This document shows, piece after piece, positions 52,486 through 62,711 of a stretch of DNA of 64,000 bases. Origin of the DNA: Fuerstiella sp. GTDB lineage: Bacteria > Planctomycetota > Planctomycetia > Planctomycetales > Planctomycetaceae. A program made the position numbers and the translations under genes. The stretch covers positions 1-64,000 of the forward strand of contig JABABI010000034.1 in NCBI GenBank assembly GCA_014238335.1. Reading direction: 5' to 3'. The first letter of the stretch is position 1; each line of letters begins with the position of its first letter. Under the pieces are notes generated by a model, which saw only the letters and a program-made list of their open reading frames with translations, had not been told where the DNA came from and did not search any database.

Positions 52486-54318
52486 TCAGGCGTCTGCTTC
52501 GACCAGGACCAGCGGCAGAATGTCACCCGTATTCTTAATGCGACTGTAGACCGTTTCGTTGGCTGTGTGGTATCCGAGCACGGCCCGCAACGTCTCACCG
52601 CGACGCAGGCTGCGATACAACAGCACCTGCAGCAATCCAATTCGCACCCTGTACCCGGCTGCCTGCTGAGCCGCTACCGGACGCCGGTTTTCGGTCACGG
52701 TCAACCGACTCCAGTCCGCATCTGCCGCGCGTCGACCGGGATGCCAGTCGATCACCAGCGGTAACATGATTCCGCCGGTGTTATGGGCGCGCATCACAAG
52801 TTCCGAACCAGCCCGTTCGCAACTGCCGGGCGTATTTTGAATACGATCATCGTCCAGCCAGACCGGCACGGCACGCAGCGAAACGCTTTCGTCCTGAAGA
52901 ACCAATTCCCGCGTGATCGAATTCGTTTCCACTTCCAATCCGTCAACCAGGGAAAGCCGACTTTCAAAATCGATCTGCGCACCAGCACCTGGCGCGGTGA
53001 CAGTGTCCGTCAGCACGGCGAAGTGCTCTTTAAACGCCAGCATGACGTGCCGCACGTGACGCACACCGTCAACAGATCCGGATTCCAGCTCAGCAAAAGC
53101 AACCTCATTGTCGCTGAACCAGCACGTGCAGACCCAGTCACCCGCGGATTCACAGGCCTTGCCATCAACGGTGAAGCGATGCTTCCAGCGGCCGCCAAGA
53201 ACCTGTCGTCCAAGAGCAGAAAGATGCAGCCCCTGCGTCGGCTGGTCCCAGTCAATGGCCATGACGTCGGCATCAACCTGCAAAGACTTCCTGAGAACCG
53301 CCGTCGTTGCCCAGTCCGATTGCCCACTCGGGTTTCTGTTCAGGCGTTTTGCGTCATCTTTCTTCGGCTTTGCCTTTCGCTGCCCCCCCTTTGCCAGCGC
53401 TGTGACGAATGGTGCGAGTCCGGTCTCCACAACCGTTTCGGTCAGCCCCACGGCCCAGGCAAAAAGATCAAATTCGGACGGAACTTTGGCGTGCTCCGGC
53501 CGATCGCTTGCCGGAGCGGAACTGATAAAGCCCTCTGAAGTTGCCAGCGCCGCAAGTCGGTTAAGTGTTTTCAACCAGCGAGCTGTCGTCTGTTCATTGG
53601 CCCATGACTTCCTGAACGAATTTGCCCAGCCGAGAATCCTGACAAATGGCATTAACCATTGTCCCGCTTCCCGAGCAAGAGCCGCATCAAGCGTACCGTC
53701 CGTGTCCGTAGATGCACACAGACAACCGTCTACGGCCTTCACACAAACAACGTGCCGCGACCGTGCTGATGGCTGCGATTCCATGACCAGGCTCAGCAGA
53801 AACGGCACTTCGACCTGAGTCACGATGTCAGCGACGCAGGGAAGCACTTCGTCATCATCTGCCAAGGACGAACGGAATTCAGTCGCAAAGACCTGCGTCA
53901 ATCGGGTAAAAAGTGTCACCAGCTGTTCGCTCGAAAATCCATCGGGATATCGCAGCATCGCTTCACACGAAACCAGCACGAACAGTGGCGATACTGGTGT
54001 CGGCGCAGCGGCCGTCGCAATGAGATGGTCGAACAGCTCGCTGCTCCGGCCAAATGCTCTCATCCCGCGGATCAGTTCAGAATTGACGTCGGCAGAAAAC
54101 GTCTCCGCAGACCAGACAGCAACGAACGGATCACCGCCAAACACTTTTTCAAACCGCTTCCGGACCTTCGCATGGCTCTTGAGAAAAGCGGAGTGAAACG
54201 CATGTGCATCGCCGGCTGACGCTGCCTTTTTCATCGCGGAATCGCTGTTCTTTCGAAACGACAGCTTCGCAAGAGATTGAGACACAGCATTAGACATCTT
54301 CAACGTAACCTCTGTCAT
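52486..54318 (-). CDS. Large protein of unknown function, heparinase-like C-terminal fold?
   Basis: I do not recognise a family for this 610-residue protein. It has no signal peptide or membrane segment. The first half (about 1-300) is helical and rich in Ala, Ser and Phe. A short basic stretch (GGQRKAKPKKDDAKRLNRN, about 315-335) leads to a beta-rich second half with WKHRFTVDGKACESAGDW, RHVRHVMLAFKEHFAVLTDTV and repeated strand-like segments, vaguely similar to the beta-sandwich of heparinase II/III C-terminal domains. It is encoded leftward, convergent with the sigma gene, and shares its direction with trkH. Two ATG starts (54318, 54297) are possible; the first has GAG five bases upstream. 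Confidence 0.6.
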   Translation of the reverse strand: MTEVTLKMSNAVSQSLAKLSFRKNSDSAMKKAASAGDAHAFHSAFLKSHAKVRKRFEKVFGGDPFVAVWSAETFSADVNSELIRGMRAFGRSSELFDHLIATAAAPTPVSPLFVLVSCEAMLRYPDGFSSEQLVTLFTRLTQVFATEFRSSLADDDEVLPCVADIVTQVEVPFLLSLVMESQPSARSRHVVCVKAVDGCLCASTDTDGTLDAALAREAGQWLMPFVRILGWANSFRKSWANEQTTARWLKTLNRLAALATSEGFISSAPASDRPEHAKVPSEFDLFAWAVGLTETVVETGLAPFVTALAKGGQRKAKPKKDDAKRLNRNPSGQSDWATTAVLRKSLQVDADVMAIDWDQPTQGLHLSALGRQVLGGRWKHRFTVDGKACESAGDWVCTCWFSDNEVAFAELESGSVDGVRHVRHVMLAFKEHFAVLTDTVTAPGAGAQIDFESRLSLVDGLEVETNSITRELVLQDESVSLRAVPVWLDDDRIQNTPGSCERAGSELVMRAHNTGGIMLPLVIDWHPGRRAADADWSRLTVTENRRPVAAQQAAGYRVRIGLLQVLLYRSLRRGETLRAVLGYHTANETVYSRIKNTGDILPLVLVEADA

Positions 54319-54413
54319 TAATCTCGAATTTGTCTACACAAGGTGTTTCGCGTGAGAGAAATTTTTCCGGATTGAATGCATTCGCGCACACACATGCCCT
54401 GTCGGATTCTGTC

Positions 54414-56237
54414 CTATCCCAGACTCACGCGTTCTTCCGAATAGTTAAACCGGCCGGTCTCTCCCGGCACGGCCATCGCCAGCAGCAGAGTGATCGGGCC
54501 GACTCGGCCAAGAAACATCACCGCGCAAATGAGTAATCTCGACGGCAGCGACAGACTCGGTGTTATGCCGGCAGAAACTCCGACAGTGCCGAACGCACTG
54601 GTGGCTTCGTACAGGTGGTCCAGAAAACGATCCGGCTGACGTTCAAACACGACCAGCAGTCCGGTGGCTGCCATCACAATGAAGATCCCCACAGCGATCA
54701 TGGACAAAGATCGCGCGACCTGGGTGATGGGAATGCAACGTCCGAAAATTTCGACACGACTGCGTCCTCGCAGCACGGCTAGAATATTCAGCACCGTCAC
54801 GGCAAAAACCACAGTCTTCACACCGCCGCCCGTCGAGCCTGGCGCCGCTCCCACGAACATCAGAAAGATGGCCATCAGCTTAGTCGCCGGATGTATCGCC
54901 TGGTGGTCAACCGTGTTAAATCCCGCCGTGCGAAATGTCATGGACTGAAACCATGCATCTGCAAAACGCCCGACAACGGAAGCCTGGGGAGATGCTTCAA
55001 GGGACTCAAGAACAAACCAGCCGACCGTCCCGAAGACCAGCAGCGCCGCCGCCGAATACAGAACAAGTCGAGTATGCACGCTCAGACGCGGCCGATGACG
55101 TTCTGTGTGAAACAACGACGCGGCCACACGACGCTGCAGACCTCCGGCGACAAACCGCCAGAGATCATGAACCACGGCAAAGCCAAGGCCCCCCAGAAAA
55201 ATCAGTGCGGTCAGCGGGCCCCACACCTGCCACAGTGTGCCCATACCCTGAAAGCCCTCATCGCGTAATGAGAACCCCGCGTTGCAAAACGCGCTGACGG
55301 AATGAAACGTCGCTGGCCAGATTCGCTCGCGAAACGGCAGGTCTGACCACAATCCCTGTAGTAATAGAGCCCCTAACGCTTCAACGCCCAAAGTAAACAG
55401 CAGAATCGTCAGCAACAGCCGTCGCGACCCCTGCACCGTTTCCGCATCAAGCATGTCTCGCAGCGTCCGAGCTTCACGAAACTGTATCCCCTGACGACCA
55501 CTCAACACAGCCACAAATGCTCCAAACGTCAGTATGCCGAGGCCCCCCACCTGAAACAGCGCGAAAATCACAGCGTGCCCGGTCGGACTCCAGTAACTTC
55601 CCGTCGGTTCCACAATTAGCCCGGTGACACAACTGGCACTCGTTGCCGTGAACAAGGCCACGTTCCAGTCGGCCGATTCGTTGACGCCGCCTGGTAACGC
55701 CGCTCGGCAAACCGGCAACTTCAACAACAGCGTACCCAGGGCTATGACAACCAGAAACGACCCGACCAGCAGTACAGCGGAGTTCTGTGTTTTCGCCGCC
55801 AGACTACGGCAGCCGGAGAGAACGCTGAAGACAACGACCACTGCCAGGACAATTTCGGTCCAGATCCCGGCCGCGGCAGAACTCCCGGAAAAATCATCGG
55901 CGCCATTCCAAAGCCAAAGCAATCCGACGGCCCACATGGTCGGAAACACAAGATTGACCGAACGAACGGCCGTCGCAAATTTCGACTGCCGCATTTCCAG
56001 AAACAACCTCAGGCAGCGAGACAGCGAAAGCCACAACATCGTACCCAGCAGCACCCATGTCATCTCCTTGACGCGAGCAGTCGAAACGCCGGCAAACCCA
56101 CAGTGCATCACCAGGACGGCCGCCCCAATAATAATGGAGACCAGTTCCCAGCGGCGCAGTCCACCGGTCGCACCTGCCCACCTTTGCCAGGAAAAACGAT
56201 CATGCAGCACTTCGTTTTCGGAATCGTGCTCCAGCAT
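54414..56237 (-). CDS. trkH: TrkH/KtrB-family potassium uptake protein
   Basis: Ion-translocating subunit of a Trk/Ktr potassium system, 607 residues with four P-loop repeats. The filter glycines are visible in SASCVTGLIV (about 200), CNAGFSLRDEGF (about 320), FRTAGFNTVD (about 434) and SAFGTVGVSAGI (about 549). The N-terminal 150 residues with extra membrane segments exceed the KtrB length. A regulatory RCK partner (TrkA/KtrA) is not encoded nearby. It lies nine bases downstream of the SMP-30-like gene, so the two are co-transcribed. Confidence 0.9.
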   Translation of the reverse strand: MLEHDSENEVLHDRFSWQRWAGATGGLRRWELVSIIIGAAVLVMHCGFAGVSTARVKEMTWVLLGTMLWLSLSRCLRLFLEMRQSKFATAVRSVNLVFPTMWAVGLLWLWNGADDFSGSSAAAGIWTEIVLAVVVVFSVLSGCRSLAAKTQNSAVLLVGSFLVVIALGTLLLKLPVCRAALPGGVNESADWNVALFTATSASCVTGLIVEPTGSYWSPTGHAVIFALFQVGGLGILTFGAFVAVLSGRQGIQFREARTLRDMLDAETVQGSRRLLLTILLFTLGVEALGALLLQGLWSDLPFRERIWPATFHSVSAFCNAGFSLRDEGFQGMGTLWQVWGPLTALIFLGGLGFAVVHDLWRFVAGGLQRRVAASLFHTERHRPRLSVHTRLVLYSAAALLVFGTVGWFVLESLEASPQASVVGRFADAWFQSMTFRTAGFNTVDHQAIHPATKLMAIFLMFVGAAPGSTGGGVKTVVFAVTVLNILAVLRGRSRVEIFGRCIPITQVARSLSMIAVGIFIVMAATGLLVVFERQPDRFLDHLYEATSAFGTVGVSAGITPSLSLPSRLLICAVMFLGRVGPITLLLAMAVPGETGRFNYSEERVSLG

Positions 56238-56246
56238 TGACTGAAA

Positions 56247-57200
56247 TCAGACTGTCAGAACAGGTTGGTCACTCACTGCATCAAACGTCGTCCCACCAAT
56301 AAACAAACATCCGGCATTCGGGTGACGCTGCTGCTGTTCCGGTTCCATGTGTTCGACGGCGGTCGTCAGTAAAAGTTGTACCTGACCATCAATCCTGACC
56401 AGTTGAGGACAGGTGACGCGGGGTGACCCGGGGCAGGTCCATACTGCCTGCAGCGCACCGGAGTCCAGACTGTACTGCCGAGCAACACCGAATTCGGGAT
56501 CACCGGGATCATAAAATGCCACGATCAGGCTGTGGCCATCGGGAGTAACAATCATGCCGTCCGGAAAAATCAGCTCCGACGTCAGATCCACAACTGTACT
56601 CGGCTGGCCCATCGTACCGGACTCAATATCCAGAGAAGAACGAGTGATCGTCTTCGAGGGAGAATCAATATCGATCAGCACCAGGCTGTCATCCTTCTGC
56701 GGCACGACAGCTTTGCCGTTGGAACAGATCTGATCGTCGCGCAGTTGAATCAGTGAACGGTCGCGCGACCGCCAGAGGTACAAGCCCGCTTTTTTGTCCT
56801 CAAACTTCAGATCCTTGCAACCGAAGATCAAATTGTCGCGATACAGGACTCCATCGTTGATGATCGTATCTTCAACGCCGCTGTCCACGCCGCCGCACAG
56901 TTCCGTCCAGCCCCCCGTGTTGGTGTCGAACAGCCCCACAGACCGCTCCACCCCTGCCACAAATACGCCGGGCTGACTGGTTGAAAAAGCAAACCCCGGA
57001 CGGCCAGGCAGTTCATGGCTTTGATTTACGCCGGCGCCAGGATCCAGAATATTGATCGACCCCACGACCGAGTCACCACCGTGCTGGATGGCGACCCAGC
57101 TAATGCGGCCGTCAGTCAGCGAATACGGCCCTTCGGGAAGGAACCGCAATTCGCTGGAATCCGGCCGAAACAGAACGCTGCATTCCGTCGAAATTGTCAT
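56247..57200 (-). CDS. SMP-30/gluconolactonase-like protein
   Basis: Six-bladed beta-propeller of the SMP-30/gluconolactonase/LRE family, 317 residues, cytoplasmic. The metal-binding set is recognisable: E in LPEGP (about residue 23), N in IINDG, N in CSNGKAV and D in FPDGM. The family hydrolyses sugar lactones or related esters. Sugar specificity cannot be read. It begins with ATG at 57198-57200 and precedes trkH by nine bases; a functional link to potassium uptake is not obvious. Confidence 0.85.
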   Translation of the reverse strand: MTISTECSVLFRPDSSELRFLPEGPYSLTDGRISWVAIQHGGDSVVGSINILDPGAGVNQSHELPGRPGFAFSTSQPGVFVAGVERSVGLFDTNTGGWTELCGGVDSGVEDTIINDGVLYRDNLIFGCKDLKFEDKKAGLYLWRSRDRSLIQLRDDQICSNGKAVVPQKDDSLVLIDIDSPSKTITRSSLDIESGTMGQPSTVVDLTSELIFPDGMIVTPDGHSLIVAFYDPGDPEFGVARQYSLDSGALQAVWTCPGSPRVTCPQLVRIDGQVQLLLTTAVEHMEPEQQQRHPNAGCLFIGGTTFDAVSDQPVLTV

Positions 57201-57341
57201 TTCAAAGTCTTCCGTTGGCTCTCGCGGCCTGCAGAAAAGGGGCGTGCTGCTTCGTCACCCGCACAATGTCGGGCAAAAGGATAGTCGGCCACAACAAAAT
57301 GACCAGCAGGTTGCGTCTGTCGCTGACACATCGCTACACAA

Positions 57342-58076
57342 TCAGCCCGCGTGAATGGCGTCAAGCGCATTCATGGCGGCTTTTTGTTCTGCCTCCTTTT
57401 TGCTGCGGCCCCATCCGCCCTCAAACCGCTCATGGCCGATCTGCACAGCCATATGAAACTCCCGGGCATGATCGGGACCTCGTTCTTCGACAATCACATA
57501 CTGCGGTATCAGGCTGCCATCTCGCTGGATTTCTTCCTGCAGCAGACTCTTGTAATTCTCTGCATCACCTTCCGAGCAGTTTTCGAGTTCTGCCGCGAAG
57601 GCGCGCAAAATGAAACTGCCTGCAGCCTCATATCCGCCGTCCAGATATACGGCTGCGATCAGGGATTCCACCACGGCCGCCTTTAACGACTCGGGGATCG
57701 CCTGCAGTCCCTTGCCAACAAAAATGAGATATTCCAGTTCAAGCCGCCCAGCTACCTGGACACAGACCGCGCGACTGACAAGGTGTGACTTCTGCTGCGT
57801 CAACTGCCCCTCACGCCGATCGGGAAAGTGTTGAAAAAGGTACTCGCAGATGACCATTCCCAAAACGGCATCGCCAAGAAACTCCATTCGCTCGTTACAG
57901 TCGAGTCGCGTCACAGCGCACGAACTGTGGGTCAGACCACGCAGCAACAGGCTCTTGTCACGAAAACAGTATCCGATCCGATCTTCGCACGTCCGCAGGA
58001 TTTGCTCGCGGTCGGACAGAACCACTTCAGCAGCGTTGTTGTTATTGGACACTTGGCTCAACTGATTGATGGTCAA
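57342..58076 (-). CDS. rnc: Ribonuclease III (one catalytic acid changed)
   Basis: Double-strand RNA endonuclease of 244 residues: RNase III domain (about 22-165) then a dsRNA-binding domain (about 172-242, with EFHMAVQIGHERFEGGWGRS). The signature NERMEFLGDAVL at residues 61-72 keeps E62, E65 and D69. The second catalytic block reads KAAVVESLIAAVYLD where LADxxEALIGAxYLD is usual: the Asp matching E. coli D114 is Ala134, while E137 (E. coli E117) is kept. The start is unsure: only TTG or GTG codons are available (TTG at 58074-58076, GTG at 58050-58052), so translation may be weak. It is divergent from htrA. Confidence 0.88.
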   Translation of the reverse strand: MTINQLSQVSNNNNAAEVVLSDREQILRTCEDRIGYCFRDKSLLLRGLTHSSCAVTRLDCNERMEFLGDAVLGMVICEYLFQHFPDRREGQLTQQKSHLVSRAVCVQVAGRLELEYLIFVGKGLQAIPESLKAAVVESLIAAVYLDGGYEAAGSFILRAFAAELENCSEGDAENYKSLLQEEIQRDGSLIPQYVIVEERGPDHAREFHMAVQIGHERFEGGWGRSKKEAEQKAAMNALDAIHAG

Positions 58077-58394
58077 TGAAAGAAGAAAAACGAATGACAG
58101 TCGACCGGGAAAAACAGGCGTTCAGCGCGGCATGTTGAGAAACAATCATAAGTGGCAGGACCGATACAACGAAACAACGACCGGCGAAAAACTGTGACTC
58201 AGCCATCGATTTATCAGCAAATTCGCGAAAGTAGTGAAAATGACGCCGGTGACCTTCTGTTGCGGCAACACACTCCTGCGGTCCGGCCATAGAATCCATG
58301 GCCCTTGTCGAACTCGGCAATCGACAACACACCACTATGCGGGAAATGGCTCCGCACGACTGGCAGCAATCCGGGTCTTCAAAGGAAAGATGTG
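58077..58394. other. Divergent intergenic region rnc/htrA
   Basis: About 320 bases that must contain promoters for rnc (leftward) and htrA (rightward). I see no strong hairpin, repeat or clear promoter boxes and no supported gene. Confidence 0.4.
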
Positions 58395-59960
58395 ATGAAA
58401 CTATTAAAATGGCCATCAGTCCTGCTTGTGGCGGCAATCTCGGTTCTGGCTGTCGGAGTCACTCACCAGTTAAACGGAACAAACCACGCCGTTGCACAAA
58501 CGCAACTGCAACATGCAGATACACAGAACAGCCCCGGATTCGCCAGAGCGTACGAGCTTTCAGACGCATTCCGGCAGGTTAGTAAGCACACGCTGCCCGC
58601 AGTCGTTTCCATCAAAACCATGGGAAAGATGATCCGTCAGACAACAAATCGACCTTCCCCCTTCGGCAACGACCCGCTGCTGAGGCAATTCCTCAATGAC
58701 CCGCGTTTCCAGGAATTCATGGATAAACAGGAAGATGATCGTGAACAGCAGTACCGCATGCCCGGCGGACAGGGTTCCGGCTTCATCATAGATTCCAGTG
58801 GTGTCATTCTGACAAATAACCACGTTGTCGATGATGCAGAAGAAATCGTCATTGAGCTGGCTGACGGAAGAGAGTTTACGGTGGTGGACGTGAGGACGGA
58901 CCCCCGCTCTGACGTGGCAGTCCTGAAGATCGAGACCAAAGAAAAACTGCCATTTCTGGTACTGGGCGATGATGAAACAATGGAGATCGGTGACTGGGTC
59001 CTCGCATTCGGCAGCCCGTTCGGACTGAATCGCAGCGTGACCCAGGGCATCATCAGCGCCAAAGGACGCGGCATGACCAGCAGTCGATTGCCGCAGGAGT
59101 TCCTGCAGACCGATGCTGCCATCAATCCCGGCAACAGCGGTGGCCCGCTGGTCAACCTTCGCGGTGAAGTGATCGGCATCAATACGGCGATTTCCACTCG
59201 CAGCGGTGGCTACGATGGCGTCAGTCTGGCAATCCCAGCCTCTCACGCGAAGTGGGTTGCTAACCAACTGAGAAATACAGGCGAGGTTCGCCGAGCCTAC
59301 GTCGGGATCTCTATGCAGGAACTCAACGCAGATCTGGCGAAAGCCTTCAACCTGAAAATACCGCGCGGCGTGGTCGTAACGGGAGTCGTAAAAGAGTCTC
59401 CGGCAGCACAGGCAGGCTTTCGGGAAGGTGACGTCATTCTGGAGGTCGATGGTCGTCGGATTGCCAACGACCGCAACATGCTGGGGGTCGTCGAACGACT
59501 CACGATCGGTCAGAAATATACAATCAAGATCCTTCGCGATGGCCGTGAGCAAAGCCTCAGCATCACTGTTGCCGAACGACCGGACGATCTAAGCAGCCTG
59601 GAGAACAACGATTCAGAAGGCGGATCGGATTCGAATGATGAACAGTCGGCTGACATCAGCGACGTCGGCGTTTCCATTCAGAATCTGACTGAGGATCTGG
59701 CCAGTCAACTGGGTCTGCCGTCCAGCAACGGCGTAGTGGTCACTTCAGTCGAAAGAAACAGTCCAGCCGACGACGTCGGCATGGAAACCGGCATGGTGAT
59801 TTCACGAGTTGGCAACCAAAATGTGAGAAGCATTGCAGATGTGGAAGACGCCATGACAAAAGCTCGCCAGACTGGCCTCGCTCTGTTTCTGGTGAAGGTC
59901 TCCAGAGGAACCTCCAGCGTTGCTCGGTTTGTCAGTATTCAACTGTCAGACCGCTACTGA
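58395..59960 (+). CDS. htrA: HtrA/DegP-type periplasmic serine protease
   Basis: Trypsin-like protease with two PDZ domains, 521 residues. An N-terminal membrane segment (about residues 5-23) works as signal or anchor. The catalytic triad is complete: His143 in TNNHVVDD, Asp173 in RSDVAVLKI and Ser248 in GNSGGPL. PDZ1 (about 290-385, RAYVGISMQELN and VKESPAAQAGFREGDVI) and PDZ2 (about 420-515, ERNSPADDVGMETGMVI) follow. It probably handles misfolded envelope proteins. I chose the ATG at 58395, preceded by AAGGAAAG; the frame extends 30 codons upstream. Confidence 0.95.
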   Translation: MKLLKWPSVLLVAAISVLAVGVTHQLNGTNHAVAQTQLQHADTQNSPGFARAYELSDAFRQVSKHTLPAVVSIKTMGKMIRQTTNRPSPFGNDPLLRQFLNDPRFQEFMDKQEDDREQQYRMPGGQGSGFIIDSSGVILTNNHVVDDAEEIVIELADGREFTVVDVRTDPRSDVAVLKIETKEKLPFLVLGDDETMEIGDWVLAFGSPFGLNRSVTQGIISAKGRGMTSSRLPQEFLQTDAAINPGNSGGPLVNLRGEVIGINTAISTRSGGYDGVSLAIPASHAKWVANQLRNTGEVRRAYVGISMQELNADLAKAFNLKIPRGVVVTGVVKESPAAQAGFREGDVILEVDGRRIANDRNMLGVVERLTIGQKYTIKILRDGREQSLSITVAERPDDLSSLENNDSEGGSDSNDEQSADISDVGVSIQNLTEDLASQLGLPSSNGVVVTSVERNSPADDVGMETGMVISRVGNQNVRSIADVEDAMTKARQTGLALFLVKVSRGTSSVARFVSIQLSDRY

Positions 59961-60276
59961 ACCTGAAGGTACACCAGACGAATTACAATTCGACTTCAGA
60001 AGGCGCAGCAGTGGCAACACTTCGGCAGATCCTGCCATACCAAACAAATTCCAGAGGGTTCCCACACTCTAAAGAGTAACTCCACCCACATGATGCATGA
60101 AAACCGCTCTAGGCCATTGCGCCAGAGTTGCACTATAAAGGGATCTCCCCTCTAAAGTTGGTTTCAATTTCGCCTAGAATGCCCGCTGAGCTGAGAGTTT
60201 TCCTTTTGCGACAAGGATGATCATCTCGCGCGAAGTGATGTCTTTCTGTCTGCAGTTATTCACGGAGGAACGATGC
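59961..60276. other. Intergenic region between htrA and the LuxR-type gene
   Basis: No gene is supported. A small hairpin (ACTCT/AGAGT, 60066-60077) and a TATAAAG box near 60134 are visible, but no matching -35 box at proper spacing. The final 12 bases hold GGAGGA, the ribosome site of the next gene. Confidence 0.4.
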
Positions 60277-60993
60277 ATGGCACTCACCGAACAGAACGCC
60301 AACGGCAGCCAGCCGGGCACCGTCTCACTCCCGAATTCCATCACCCCCTCCACAAAGATCGTATTGGCGACAGCCTATCGACTGGGAGCTGAATCGATCG
60401 CCTGGTGTCTGGCCGGGTATGGAAGTTTTCGAGATGTACTGTCCGTCAACACTGTCAATGGACTGCTGGACGCGATCAGAACGCAGCAGCCACGTGTTGT
60501 TGTGATGGGTGAAAAAATCGTCACCGAAGGCTTTCGGGAAATACTGGGGGAACTCGCCGTAAAAATGGGGGAAACTCGCGTGGCGGTGTTCGCGGATTCG
60601 CTGACTGACCGGCAACTGGATCTTGTAGTTAACAACCGAATTGCGGGGCTGCTGTCCCGCAGGGACAACATTGGCACGCTGAATGAACAGCTCGTGCGAA
60701 TCACATCCGGAACGAACGTCCTGTCGCCACTCCTGTCTGATCGTGTGGAGTTAGCCCGAAACGGACATTTCCGCTGCGTGGCCAGTGTACACCTGAGAAA
60801 ACTGACCGATCGCCAATGGGACGTACTGCTGCGAATTGCGCAGGGCAGGCGAGTATCGGAGGTCGCGGATGAGCTGGAAATCTCATCAAAGGCGGTGGAA
60901 AGTCACAAGTACCGAATCATGAAAACGGTTGGTGCTACTGATCGCGTCGGCCTGTGTCGCTGGGCAATCCGCGAAGGGCTGATCGACGCTTAA
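60277..60993 (+). CDS. LuxR/NarL-type regulator with receiver-like domain lacking Asp
   Basis: A 238-residue protein with a C-terminal LuxR-type helix-turn-helix (about 175-236: LTDRQWDVLLRIAQGR, VADELEISSKAVESHKYRI). The N-terminal domain (about 25-150) resembles a response-regulator receiver, but where a receiver has D in VVLMD this one reads RVVVMGEKI with Gly78, so phosphorylation at the usual site is impossible. The start ATG at 60277 has GGAGGA seven bases upstream; the frame extends 20 codons further. It probably binds DNA in response to another signal. Confidence 0.8.
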   Translation: MALTEQNANGSQPGTVSLPNSITPSTKIVLATAYRLGAESIAWCLAGYGSFRDVLSVNTVNGLLDAIRTQQPRVVVMGEKIVTEGFREILGELAVKMGETRVAVFADSLTDRQLDLVVNNRIAGLLSRRDNIGTLNEQLVRITSGTNVLSPLLSDRVELARNGHFRCVASVHLRKLTDRQWDVLLRIAQGRRVSEVADELEISSKAVESHKYRIMKTVGATDRVGLCRWAIREGLIDA

Positions 60994-61580
60994 TTGTCCC
61001 CCGACTGCCGCCAGGTCACCGTTGGAGAGCATTCACAGCCGGGATTTCGGCGGCGTACGACGCAGCTCACAGAGGCCCCGTATTTCCTCGCGTCTGCCAC
61101 GGAACCGGGCCCTCCATCCGCACGTTATTTGCTGGGCACATCCCACCGTTGGAGGGGGCCACGCTGCCCTGAGCTTGCTCCTCCCCCTCCCTTGTTCGTC
61201 GGTCTGCAAGCGGAGAAAAGGCTGTGTGGGGGGCCGGGCCTTGCACTTGCCCCTCACCCCGATCCTCTTCCCTGAGGGAACAGTTTCTAAATATTGGAAT
61301 CTTCACGTCGGGGGAGAGGGGGCAAAGGAATGCCCGTCGGCGTCCCGTTCAACAACCGCCAACCAACGGATGCACCTGTATTCGCTCCTGACACTGCGAT
61401 ACGCTTGCATTGCGCGTCCGGGACGCTACAGTCTGCCGCTCGTTGTCAACTTCTGCGTTCATGTTGCGCGCCGCCTGCGTTACACGTATCAGGGCGGCTG
61501 GAAGTTGCATGAGCGGCTCGGTGCCGTCTCCCTTTCTCTCAGCGCGAGATCAAATCCCGTATTCGTCGGAGTCATTCAGA
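60994..61580. other. GAPDH upstream region with repeat-like elements
   Basis: 587 bases without a supported gene. It contains an inverted repeat GGAGGGGG (near 61152) / CCCCCTCC (near 61184), and a dispersed-repeat-like element at 61250-61322 (listed). Long frames across this region (for example 193 codons on the plus strand) are by-products of the repeats. The promoter of gap must lie in the last 250 bases but I cannot point to boxes. Confidence 0.5.
61250..61322. repeat. Dispersed-repeat-like element (CCCTCACCCC / GGGGGAGAGGG)
   Basis: CCCCTCACCCCGATCCTCTT begins at 61250 and GGGGGAGAGGG follows at about 61309 after an AT-richer centre. From memory this resembles a widely scattered bacterial intergenic repeat whose frames read APHPNPLP; here a frame reads ALAPHPDPLP. 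Only one copy is in the window. Confidence 0.45.
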
Positions 61581-62597
<1,017 letters not shown>

Positions 62598-62660
62598 GAG
62601 TCGTGATTTGTTCCGCGGATCAGGCGATCTGACCGCAAACCGATGAACAAGAAAATCAAG

Positions 62661-62693
62661 AACGCCCGTCGATTTCACCGACGGGCGTTTTTT
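62661..62693 (+). terminator. Rho-independent terminator after gap
   Basis: AACGCCCGTCG pairs with CGACGGGCGTT around a seven-base loop, and six T residues follow (62688-62693). It is a classical intrinsic terminator for gap. The A-run before the stem (AAAATCAAG) could make it partly work for the converging glnE transcript. Confidence 0.92.
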
Positions 62694-62711
62694 ACGCGCG
62701 GTCAGGAACTG

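Noticed and set aside
58560..59552. A 330-codon minus-strand frame inside htrA
   Set aside because: Antisense shadow of HtrA, which has a complete catalytic triad.
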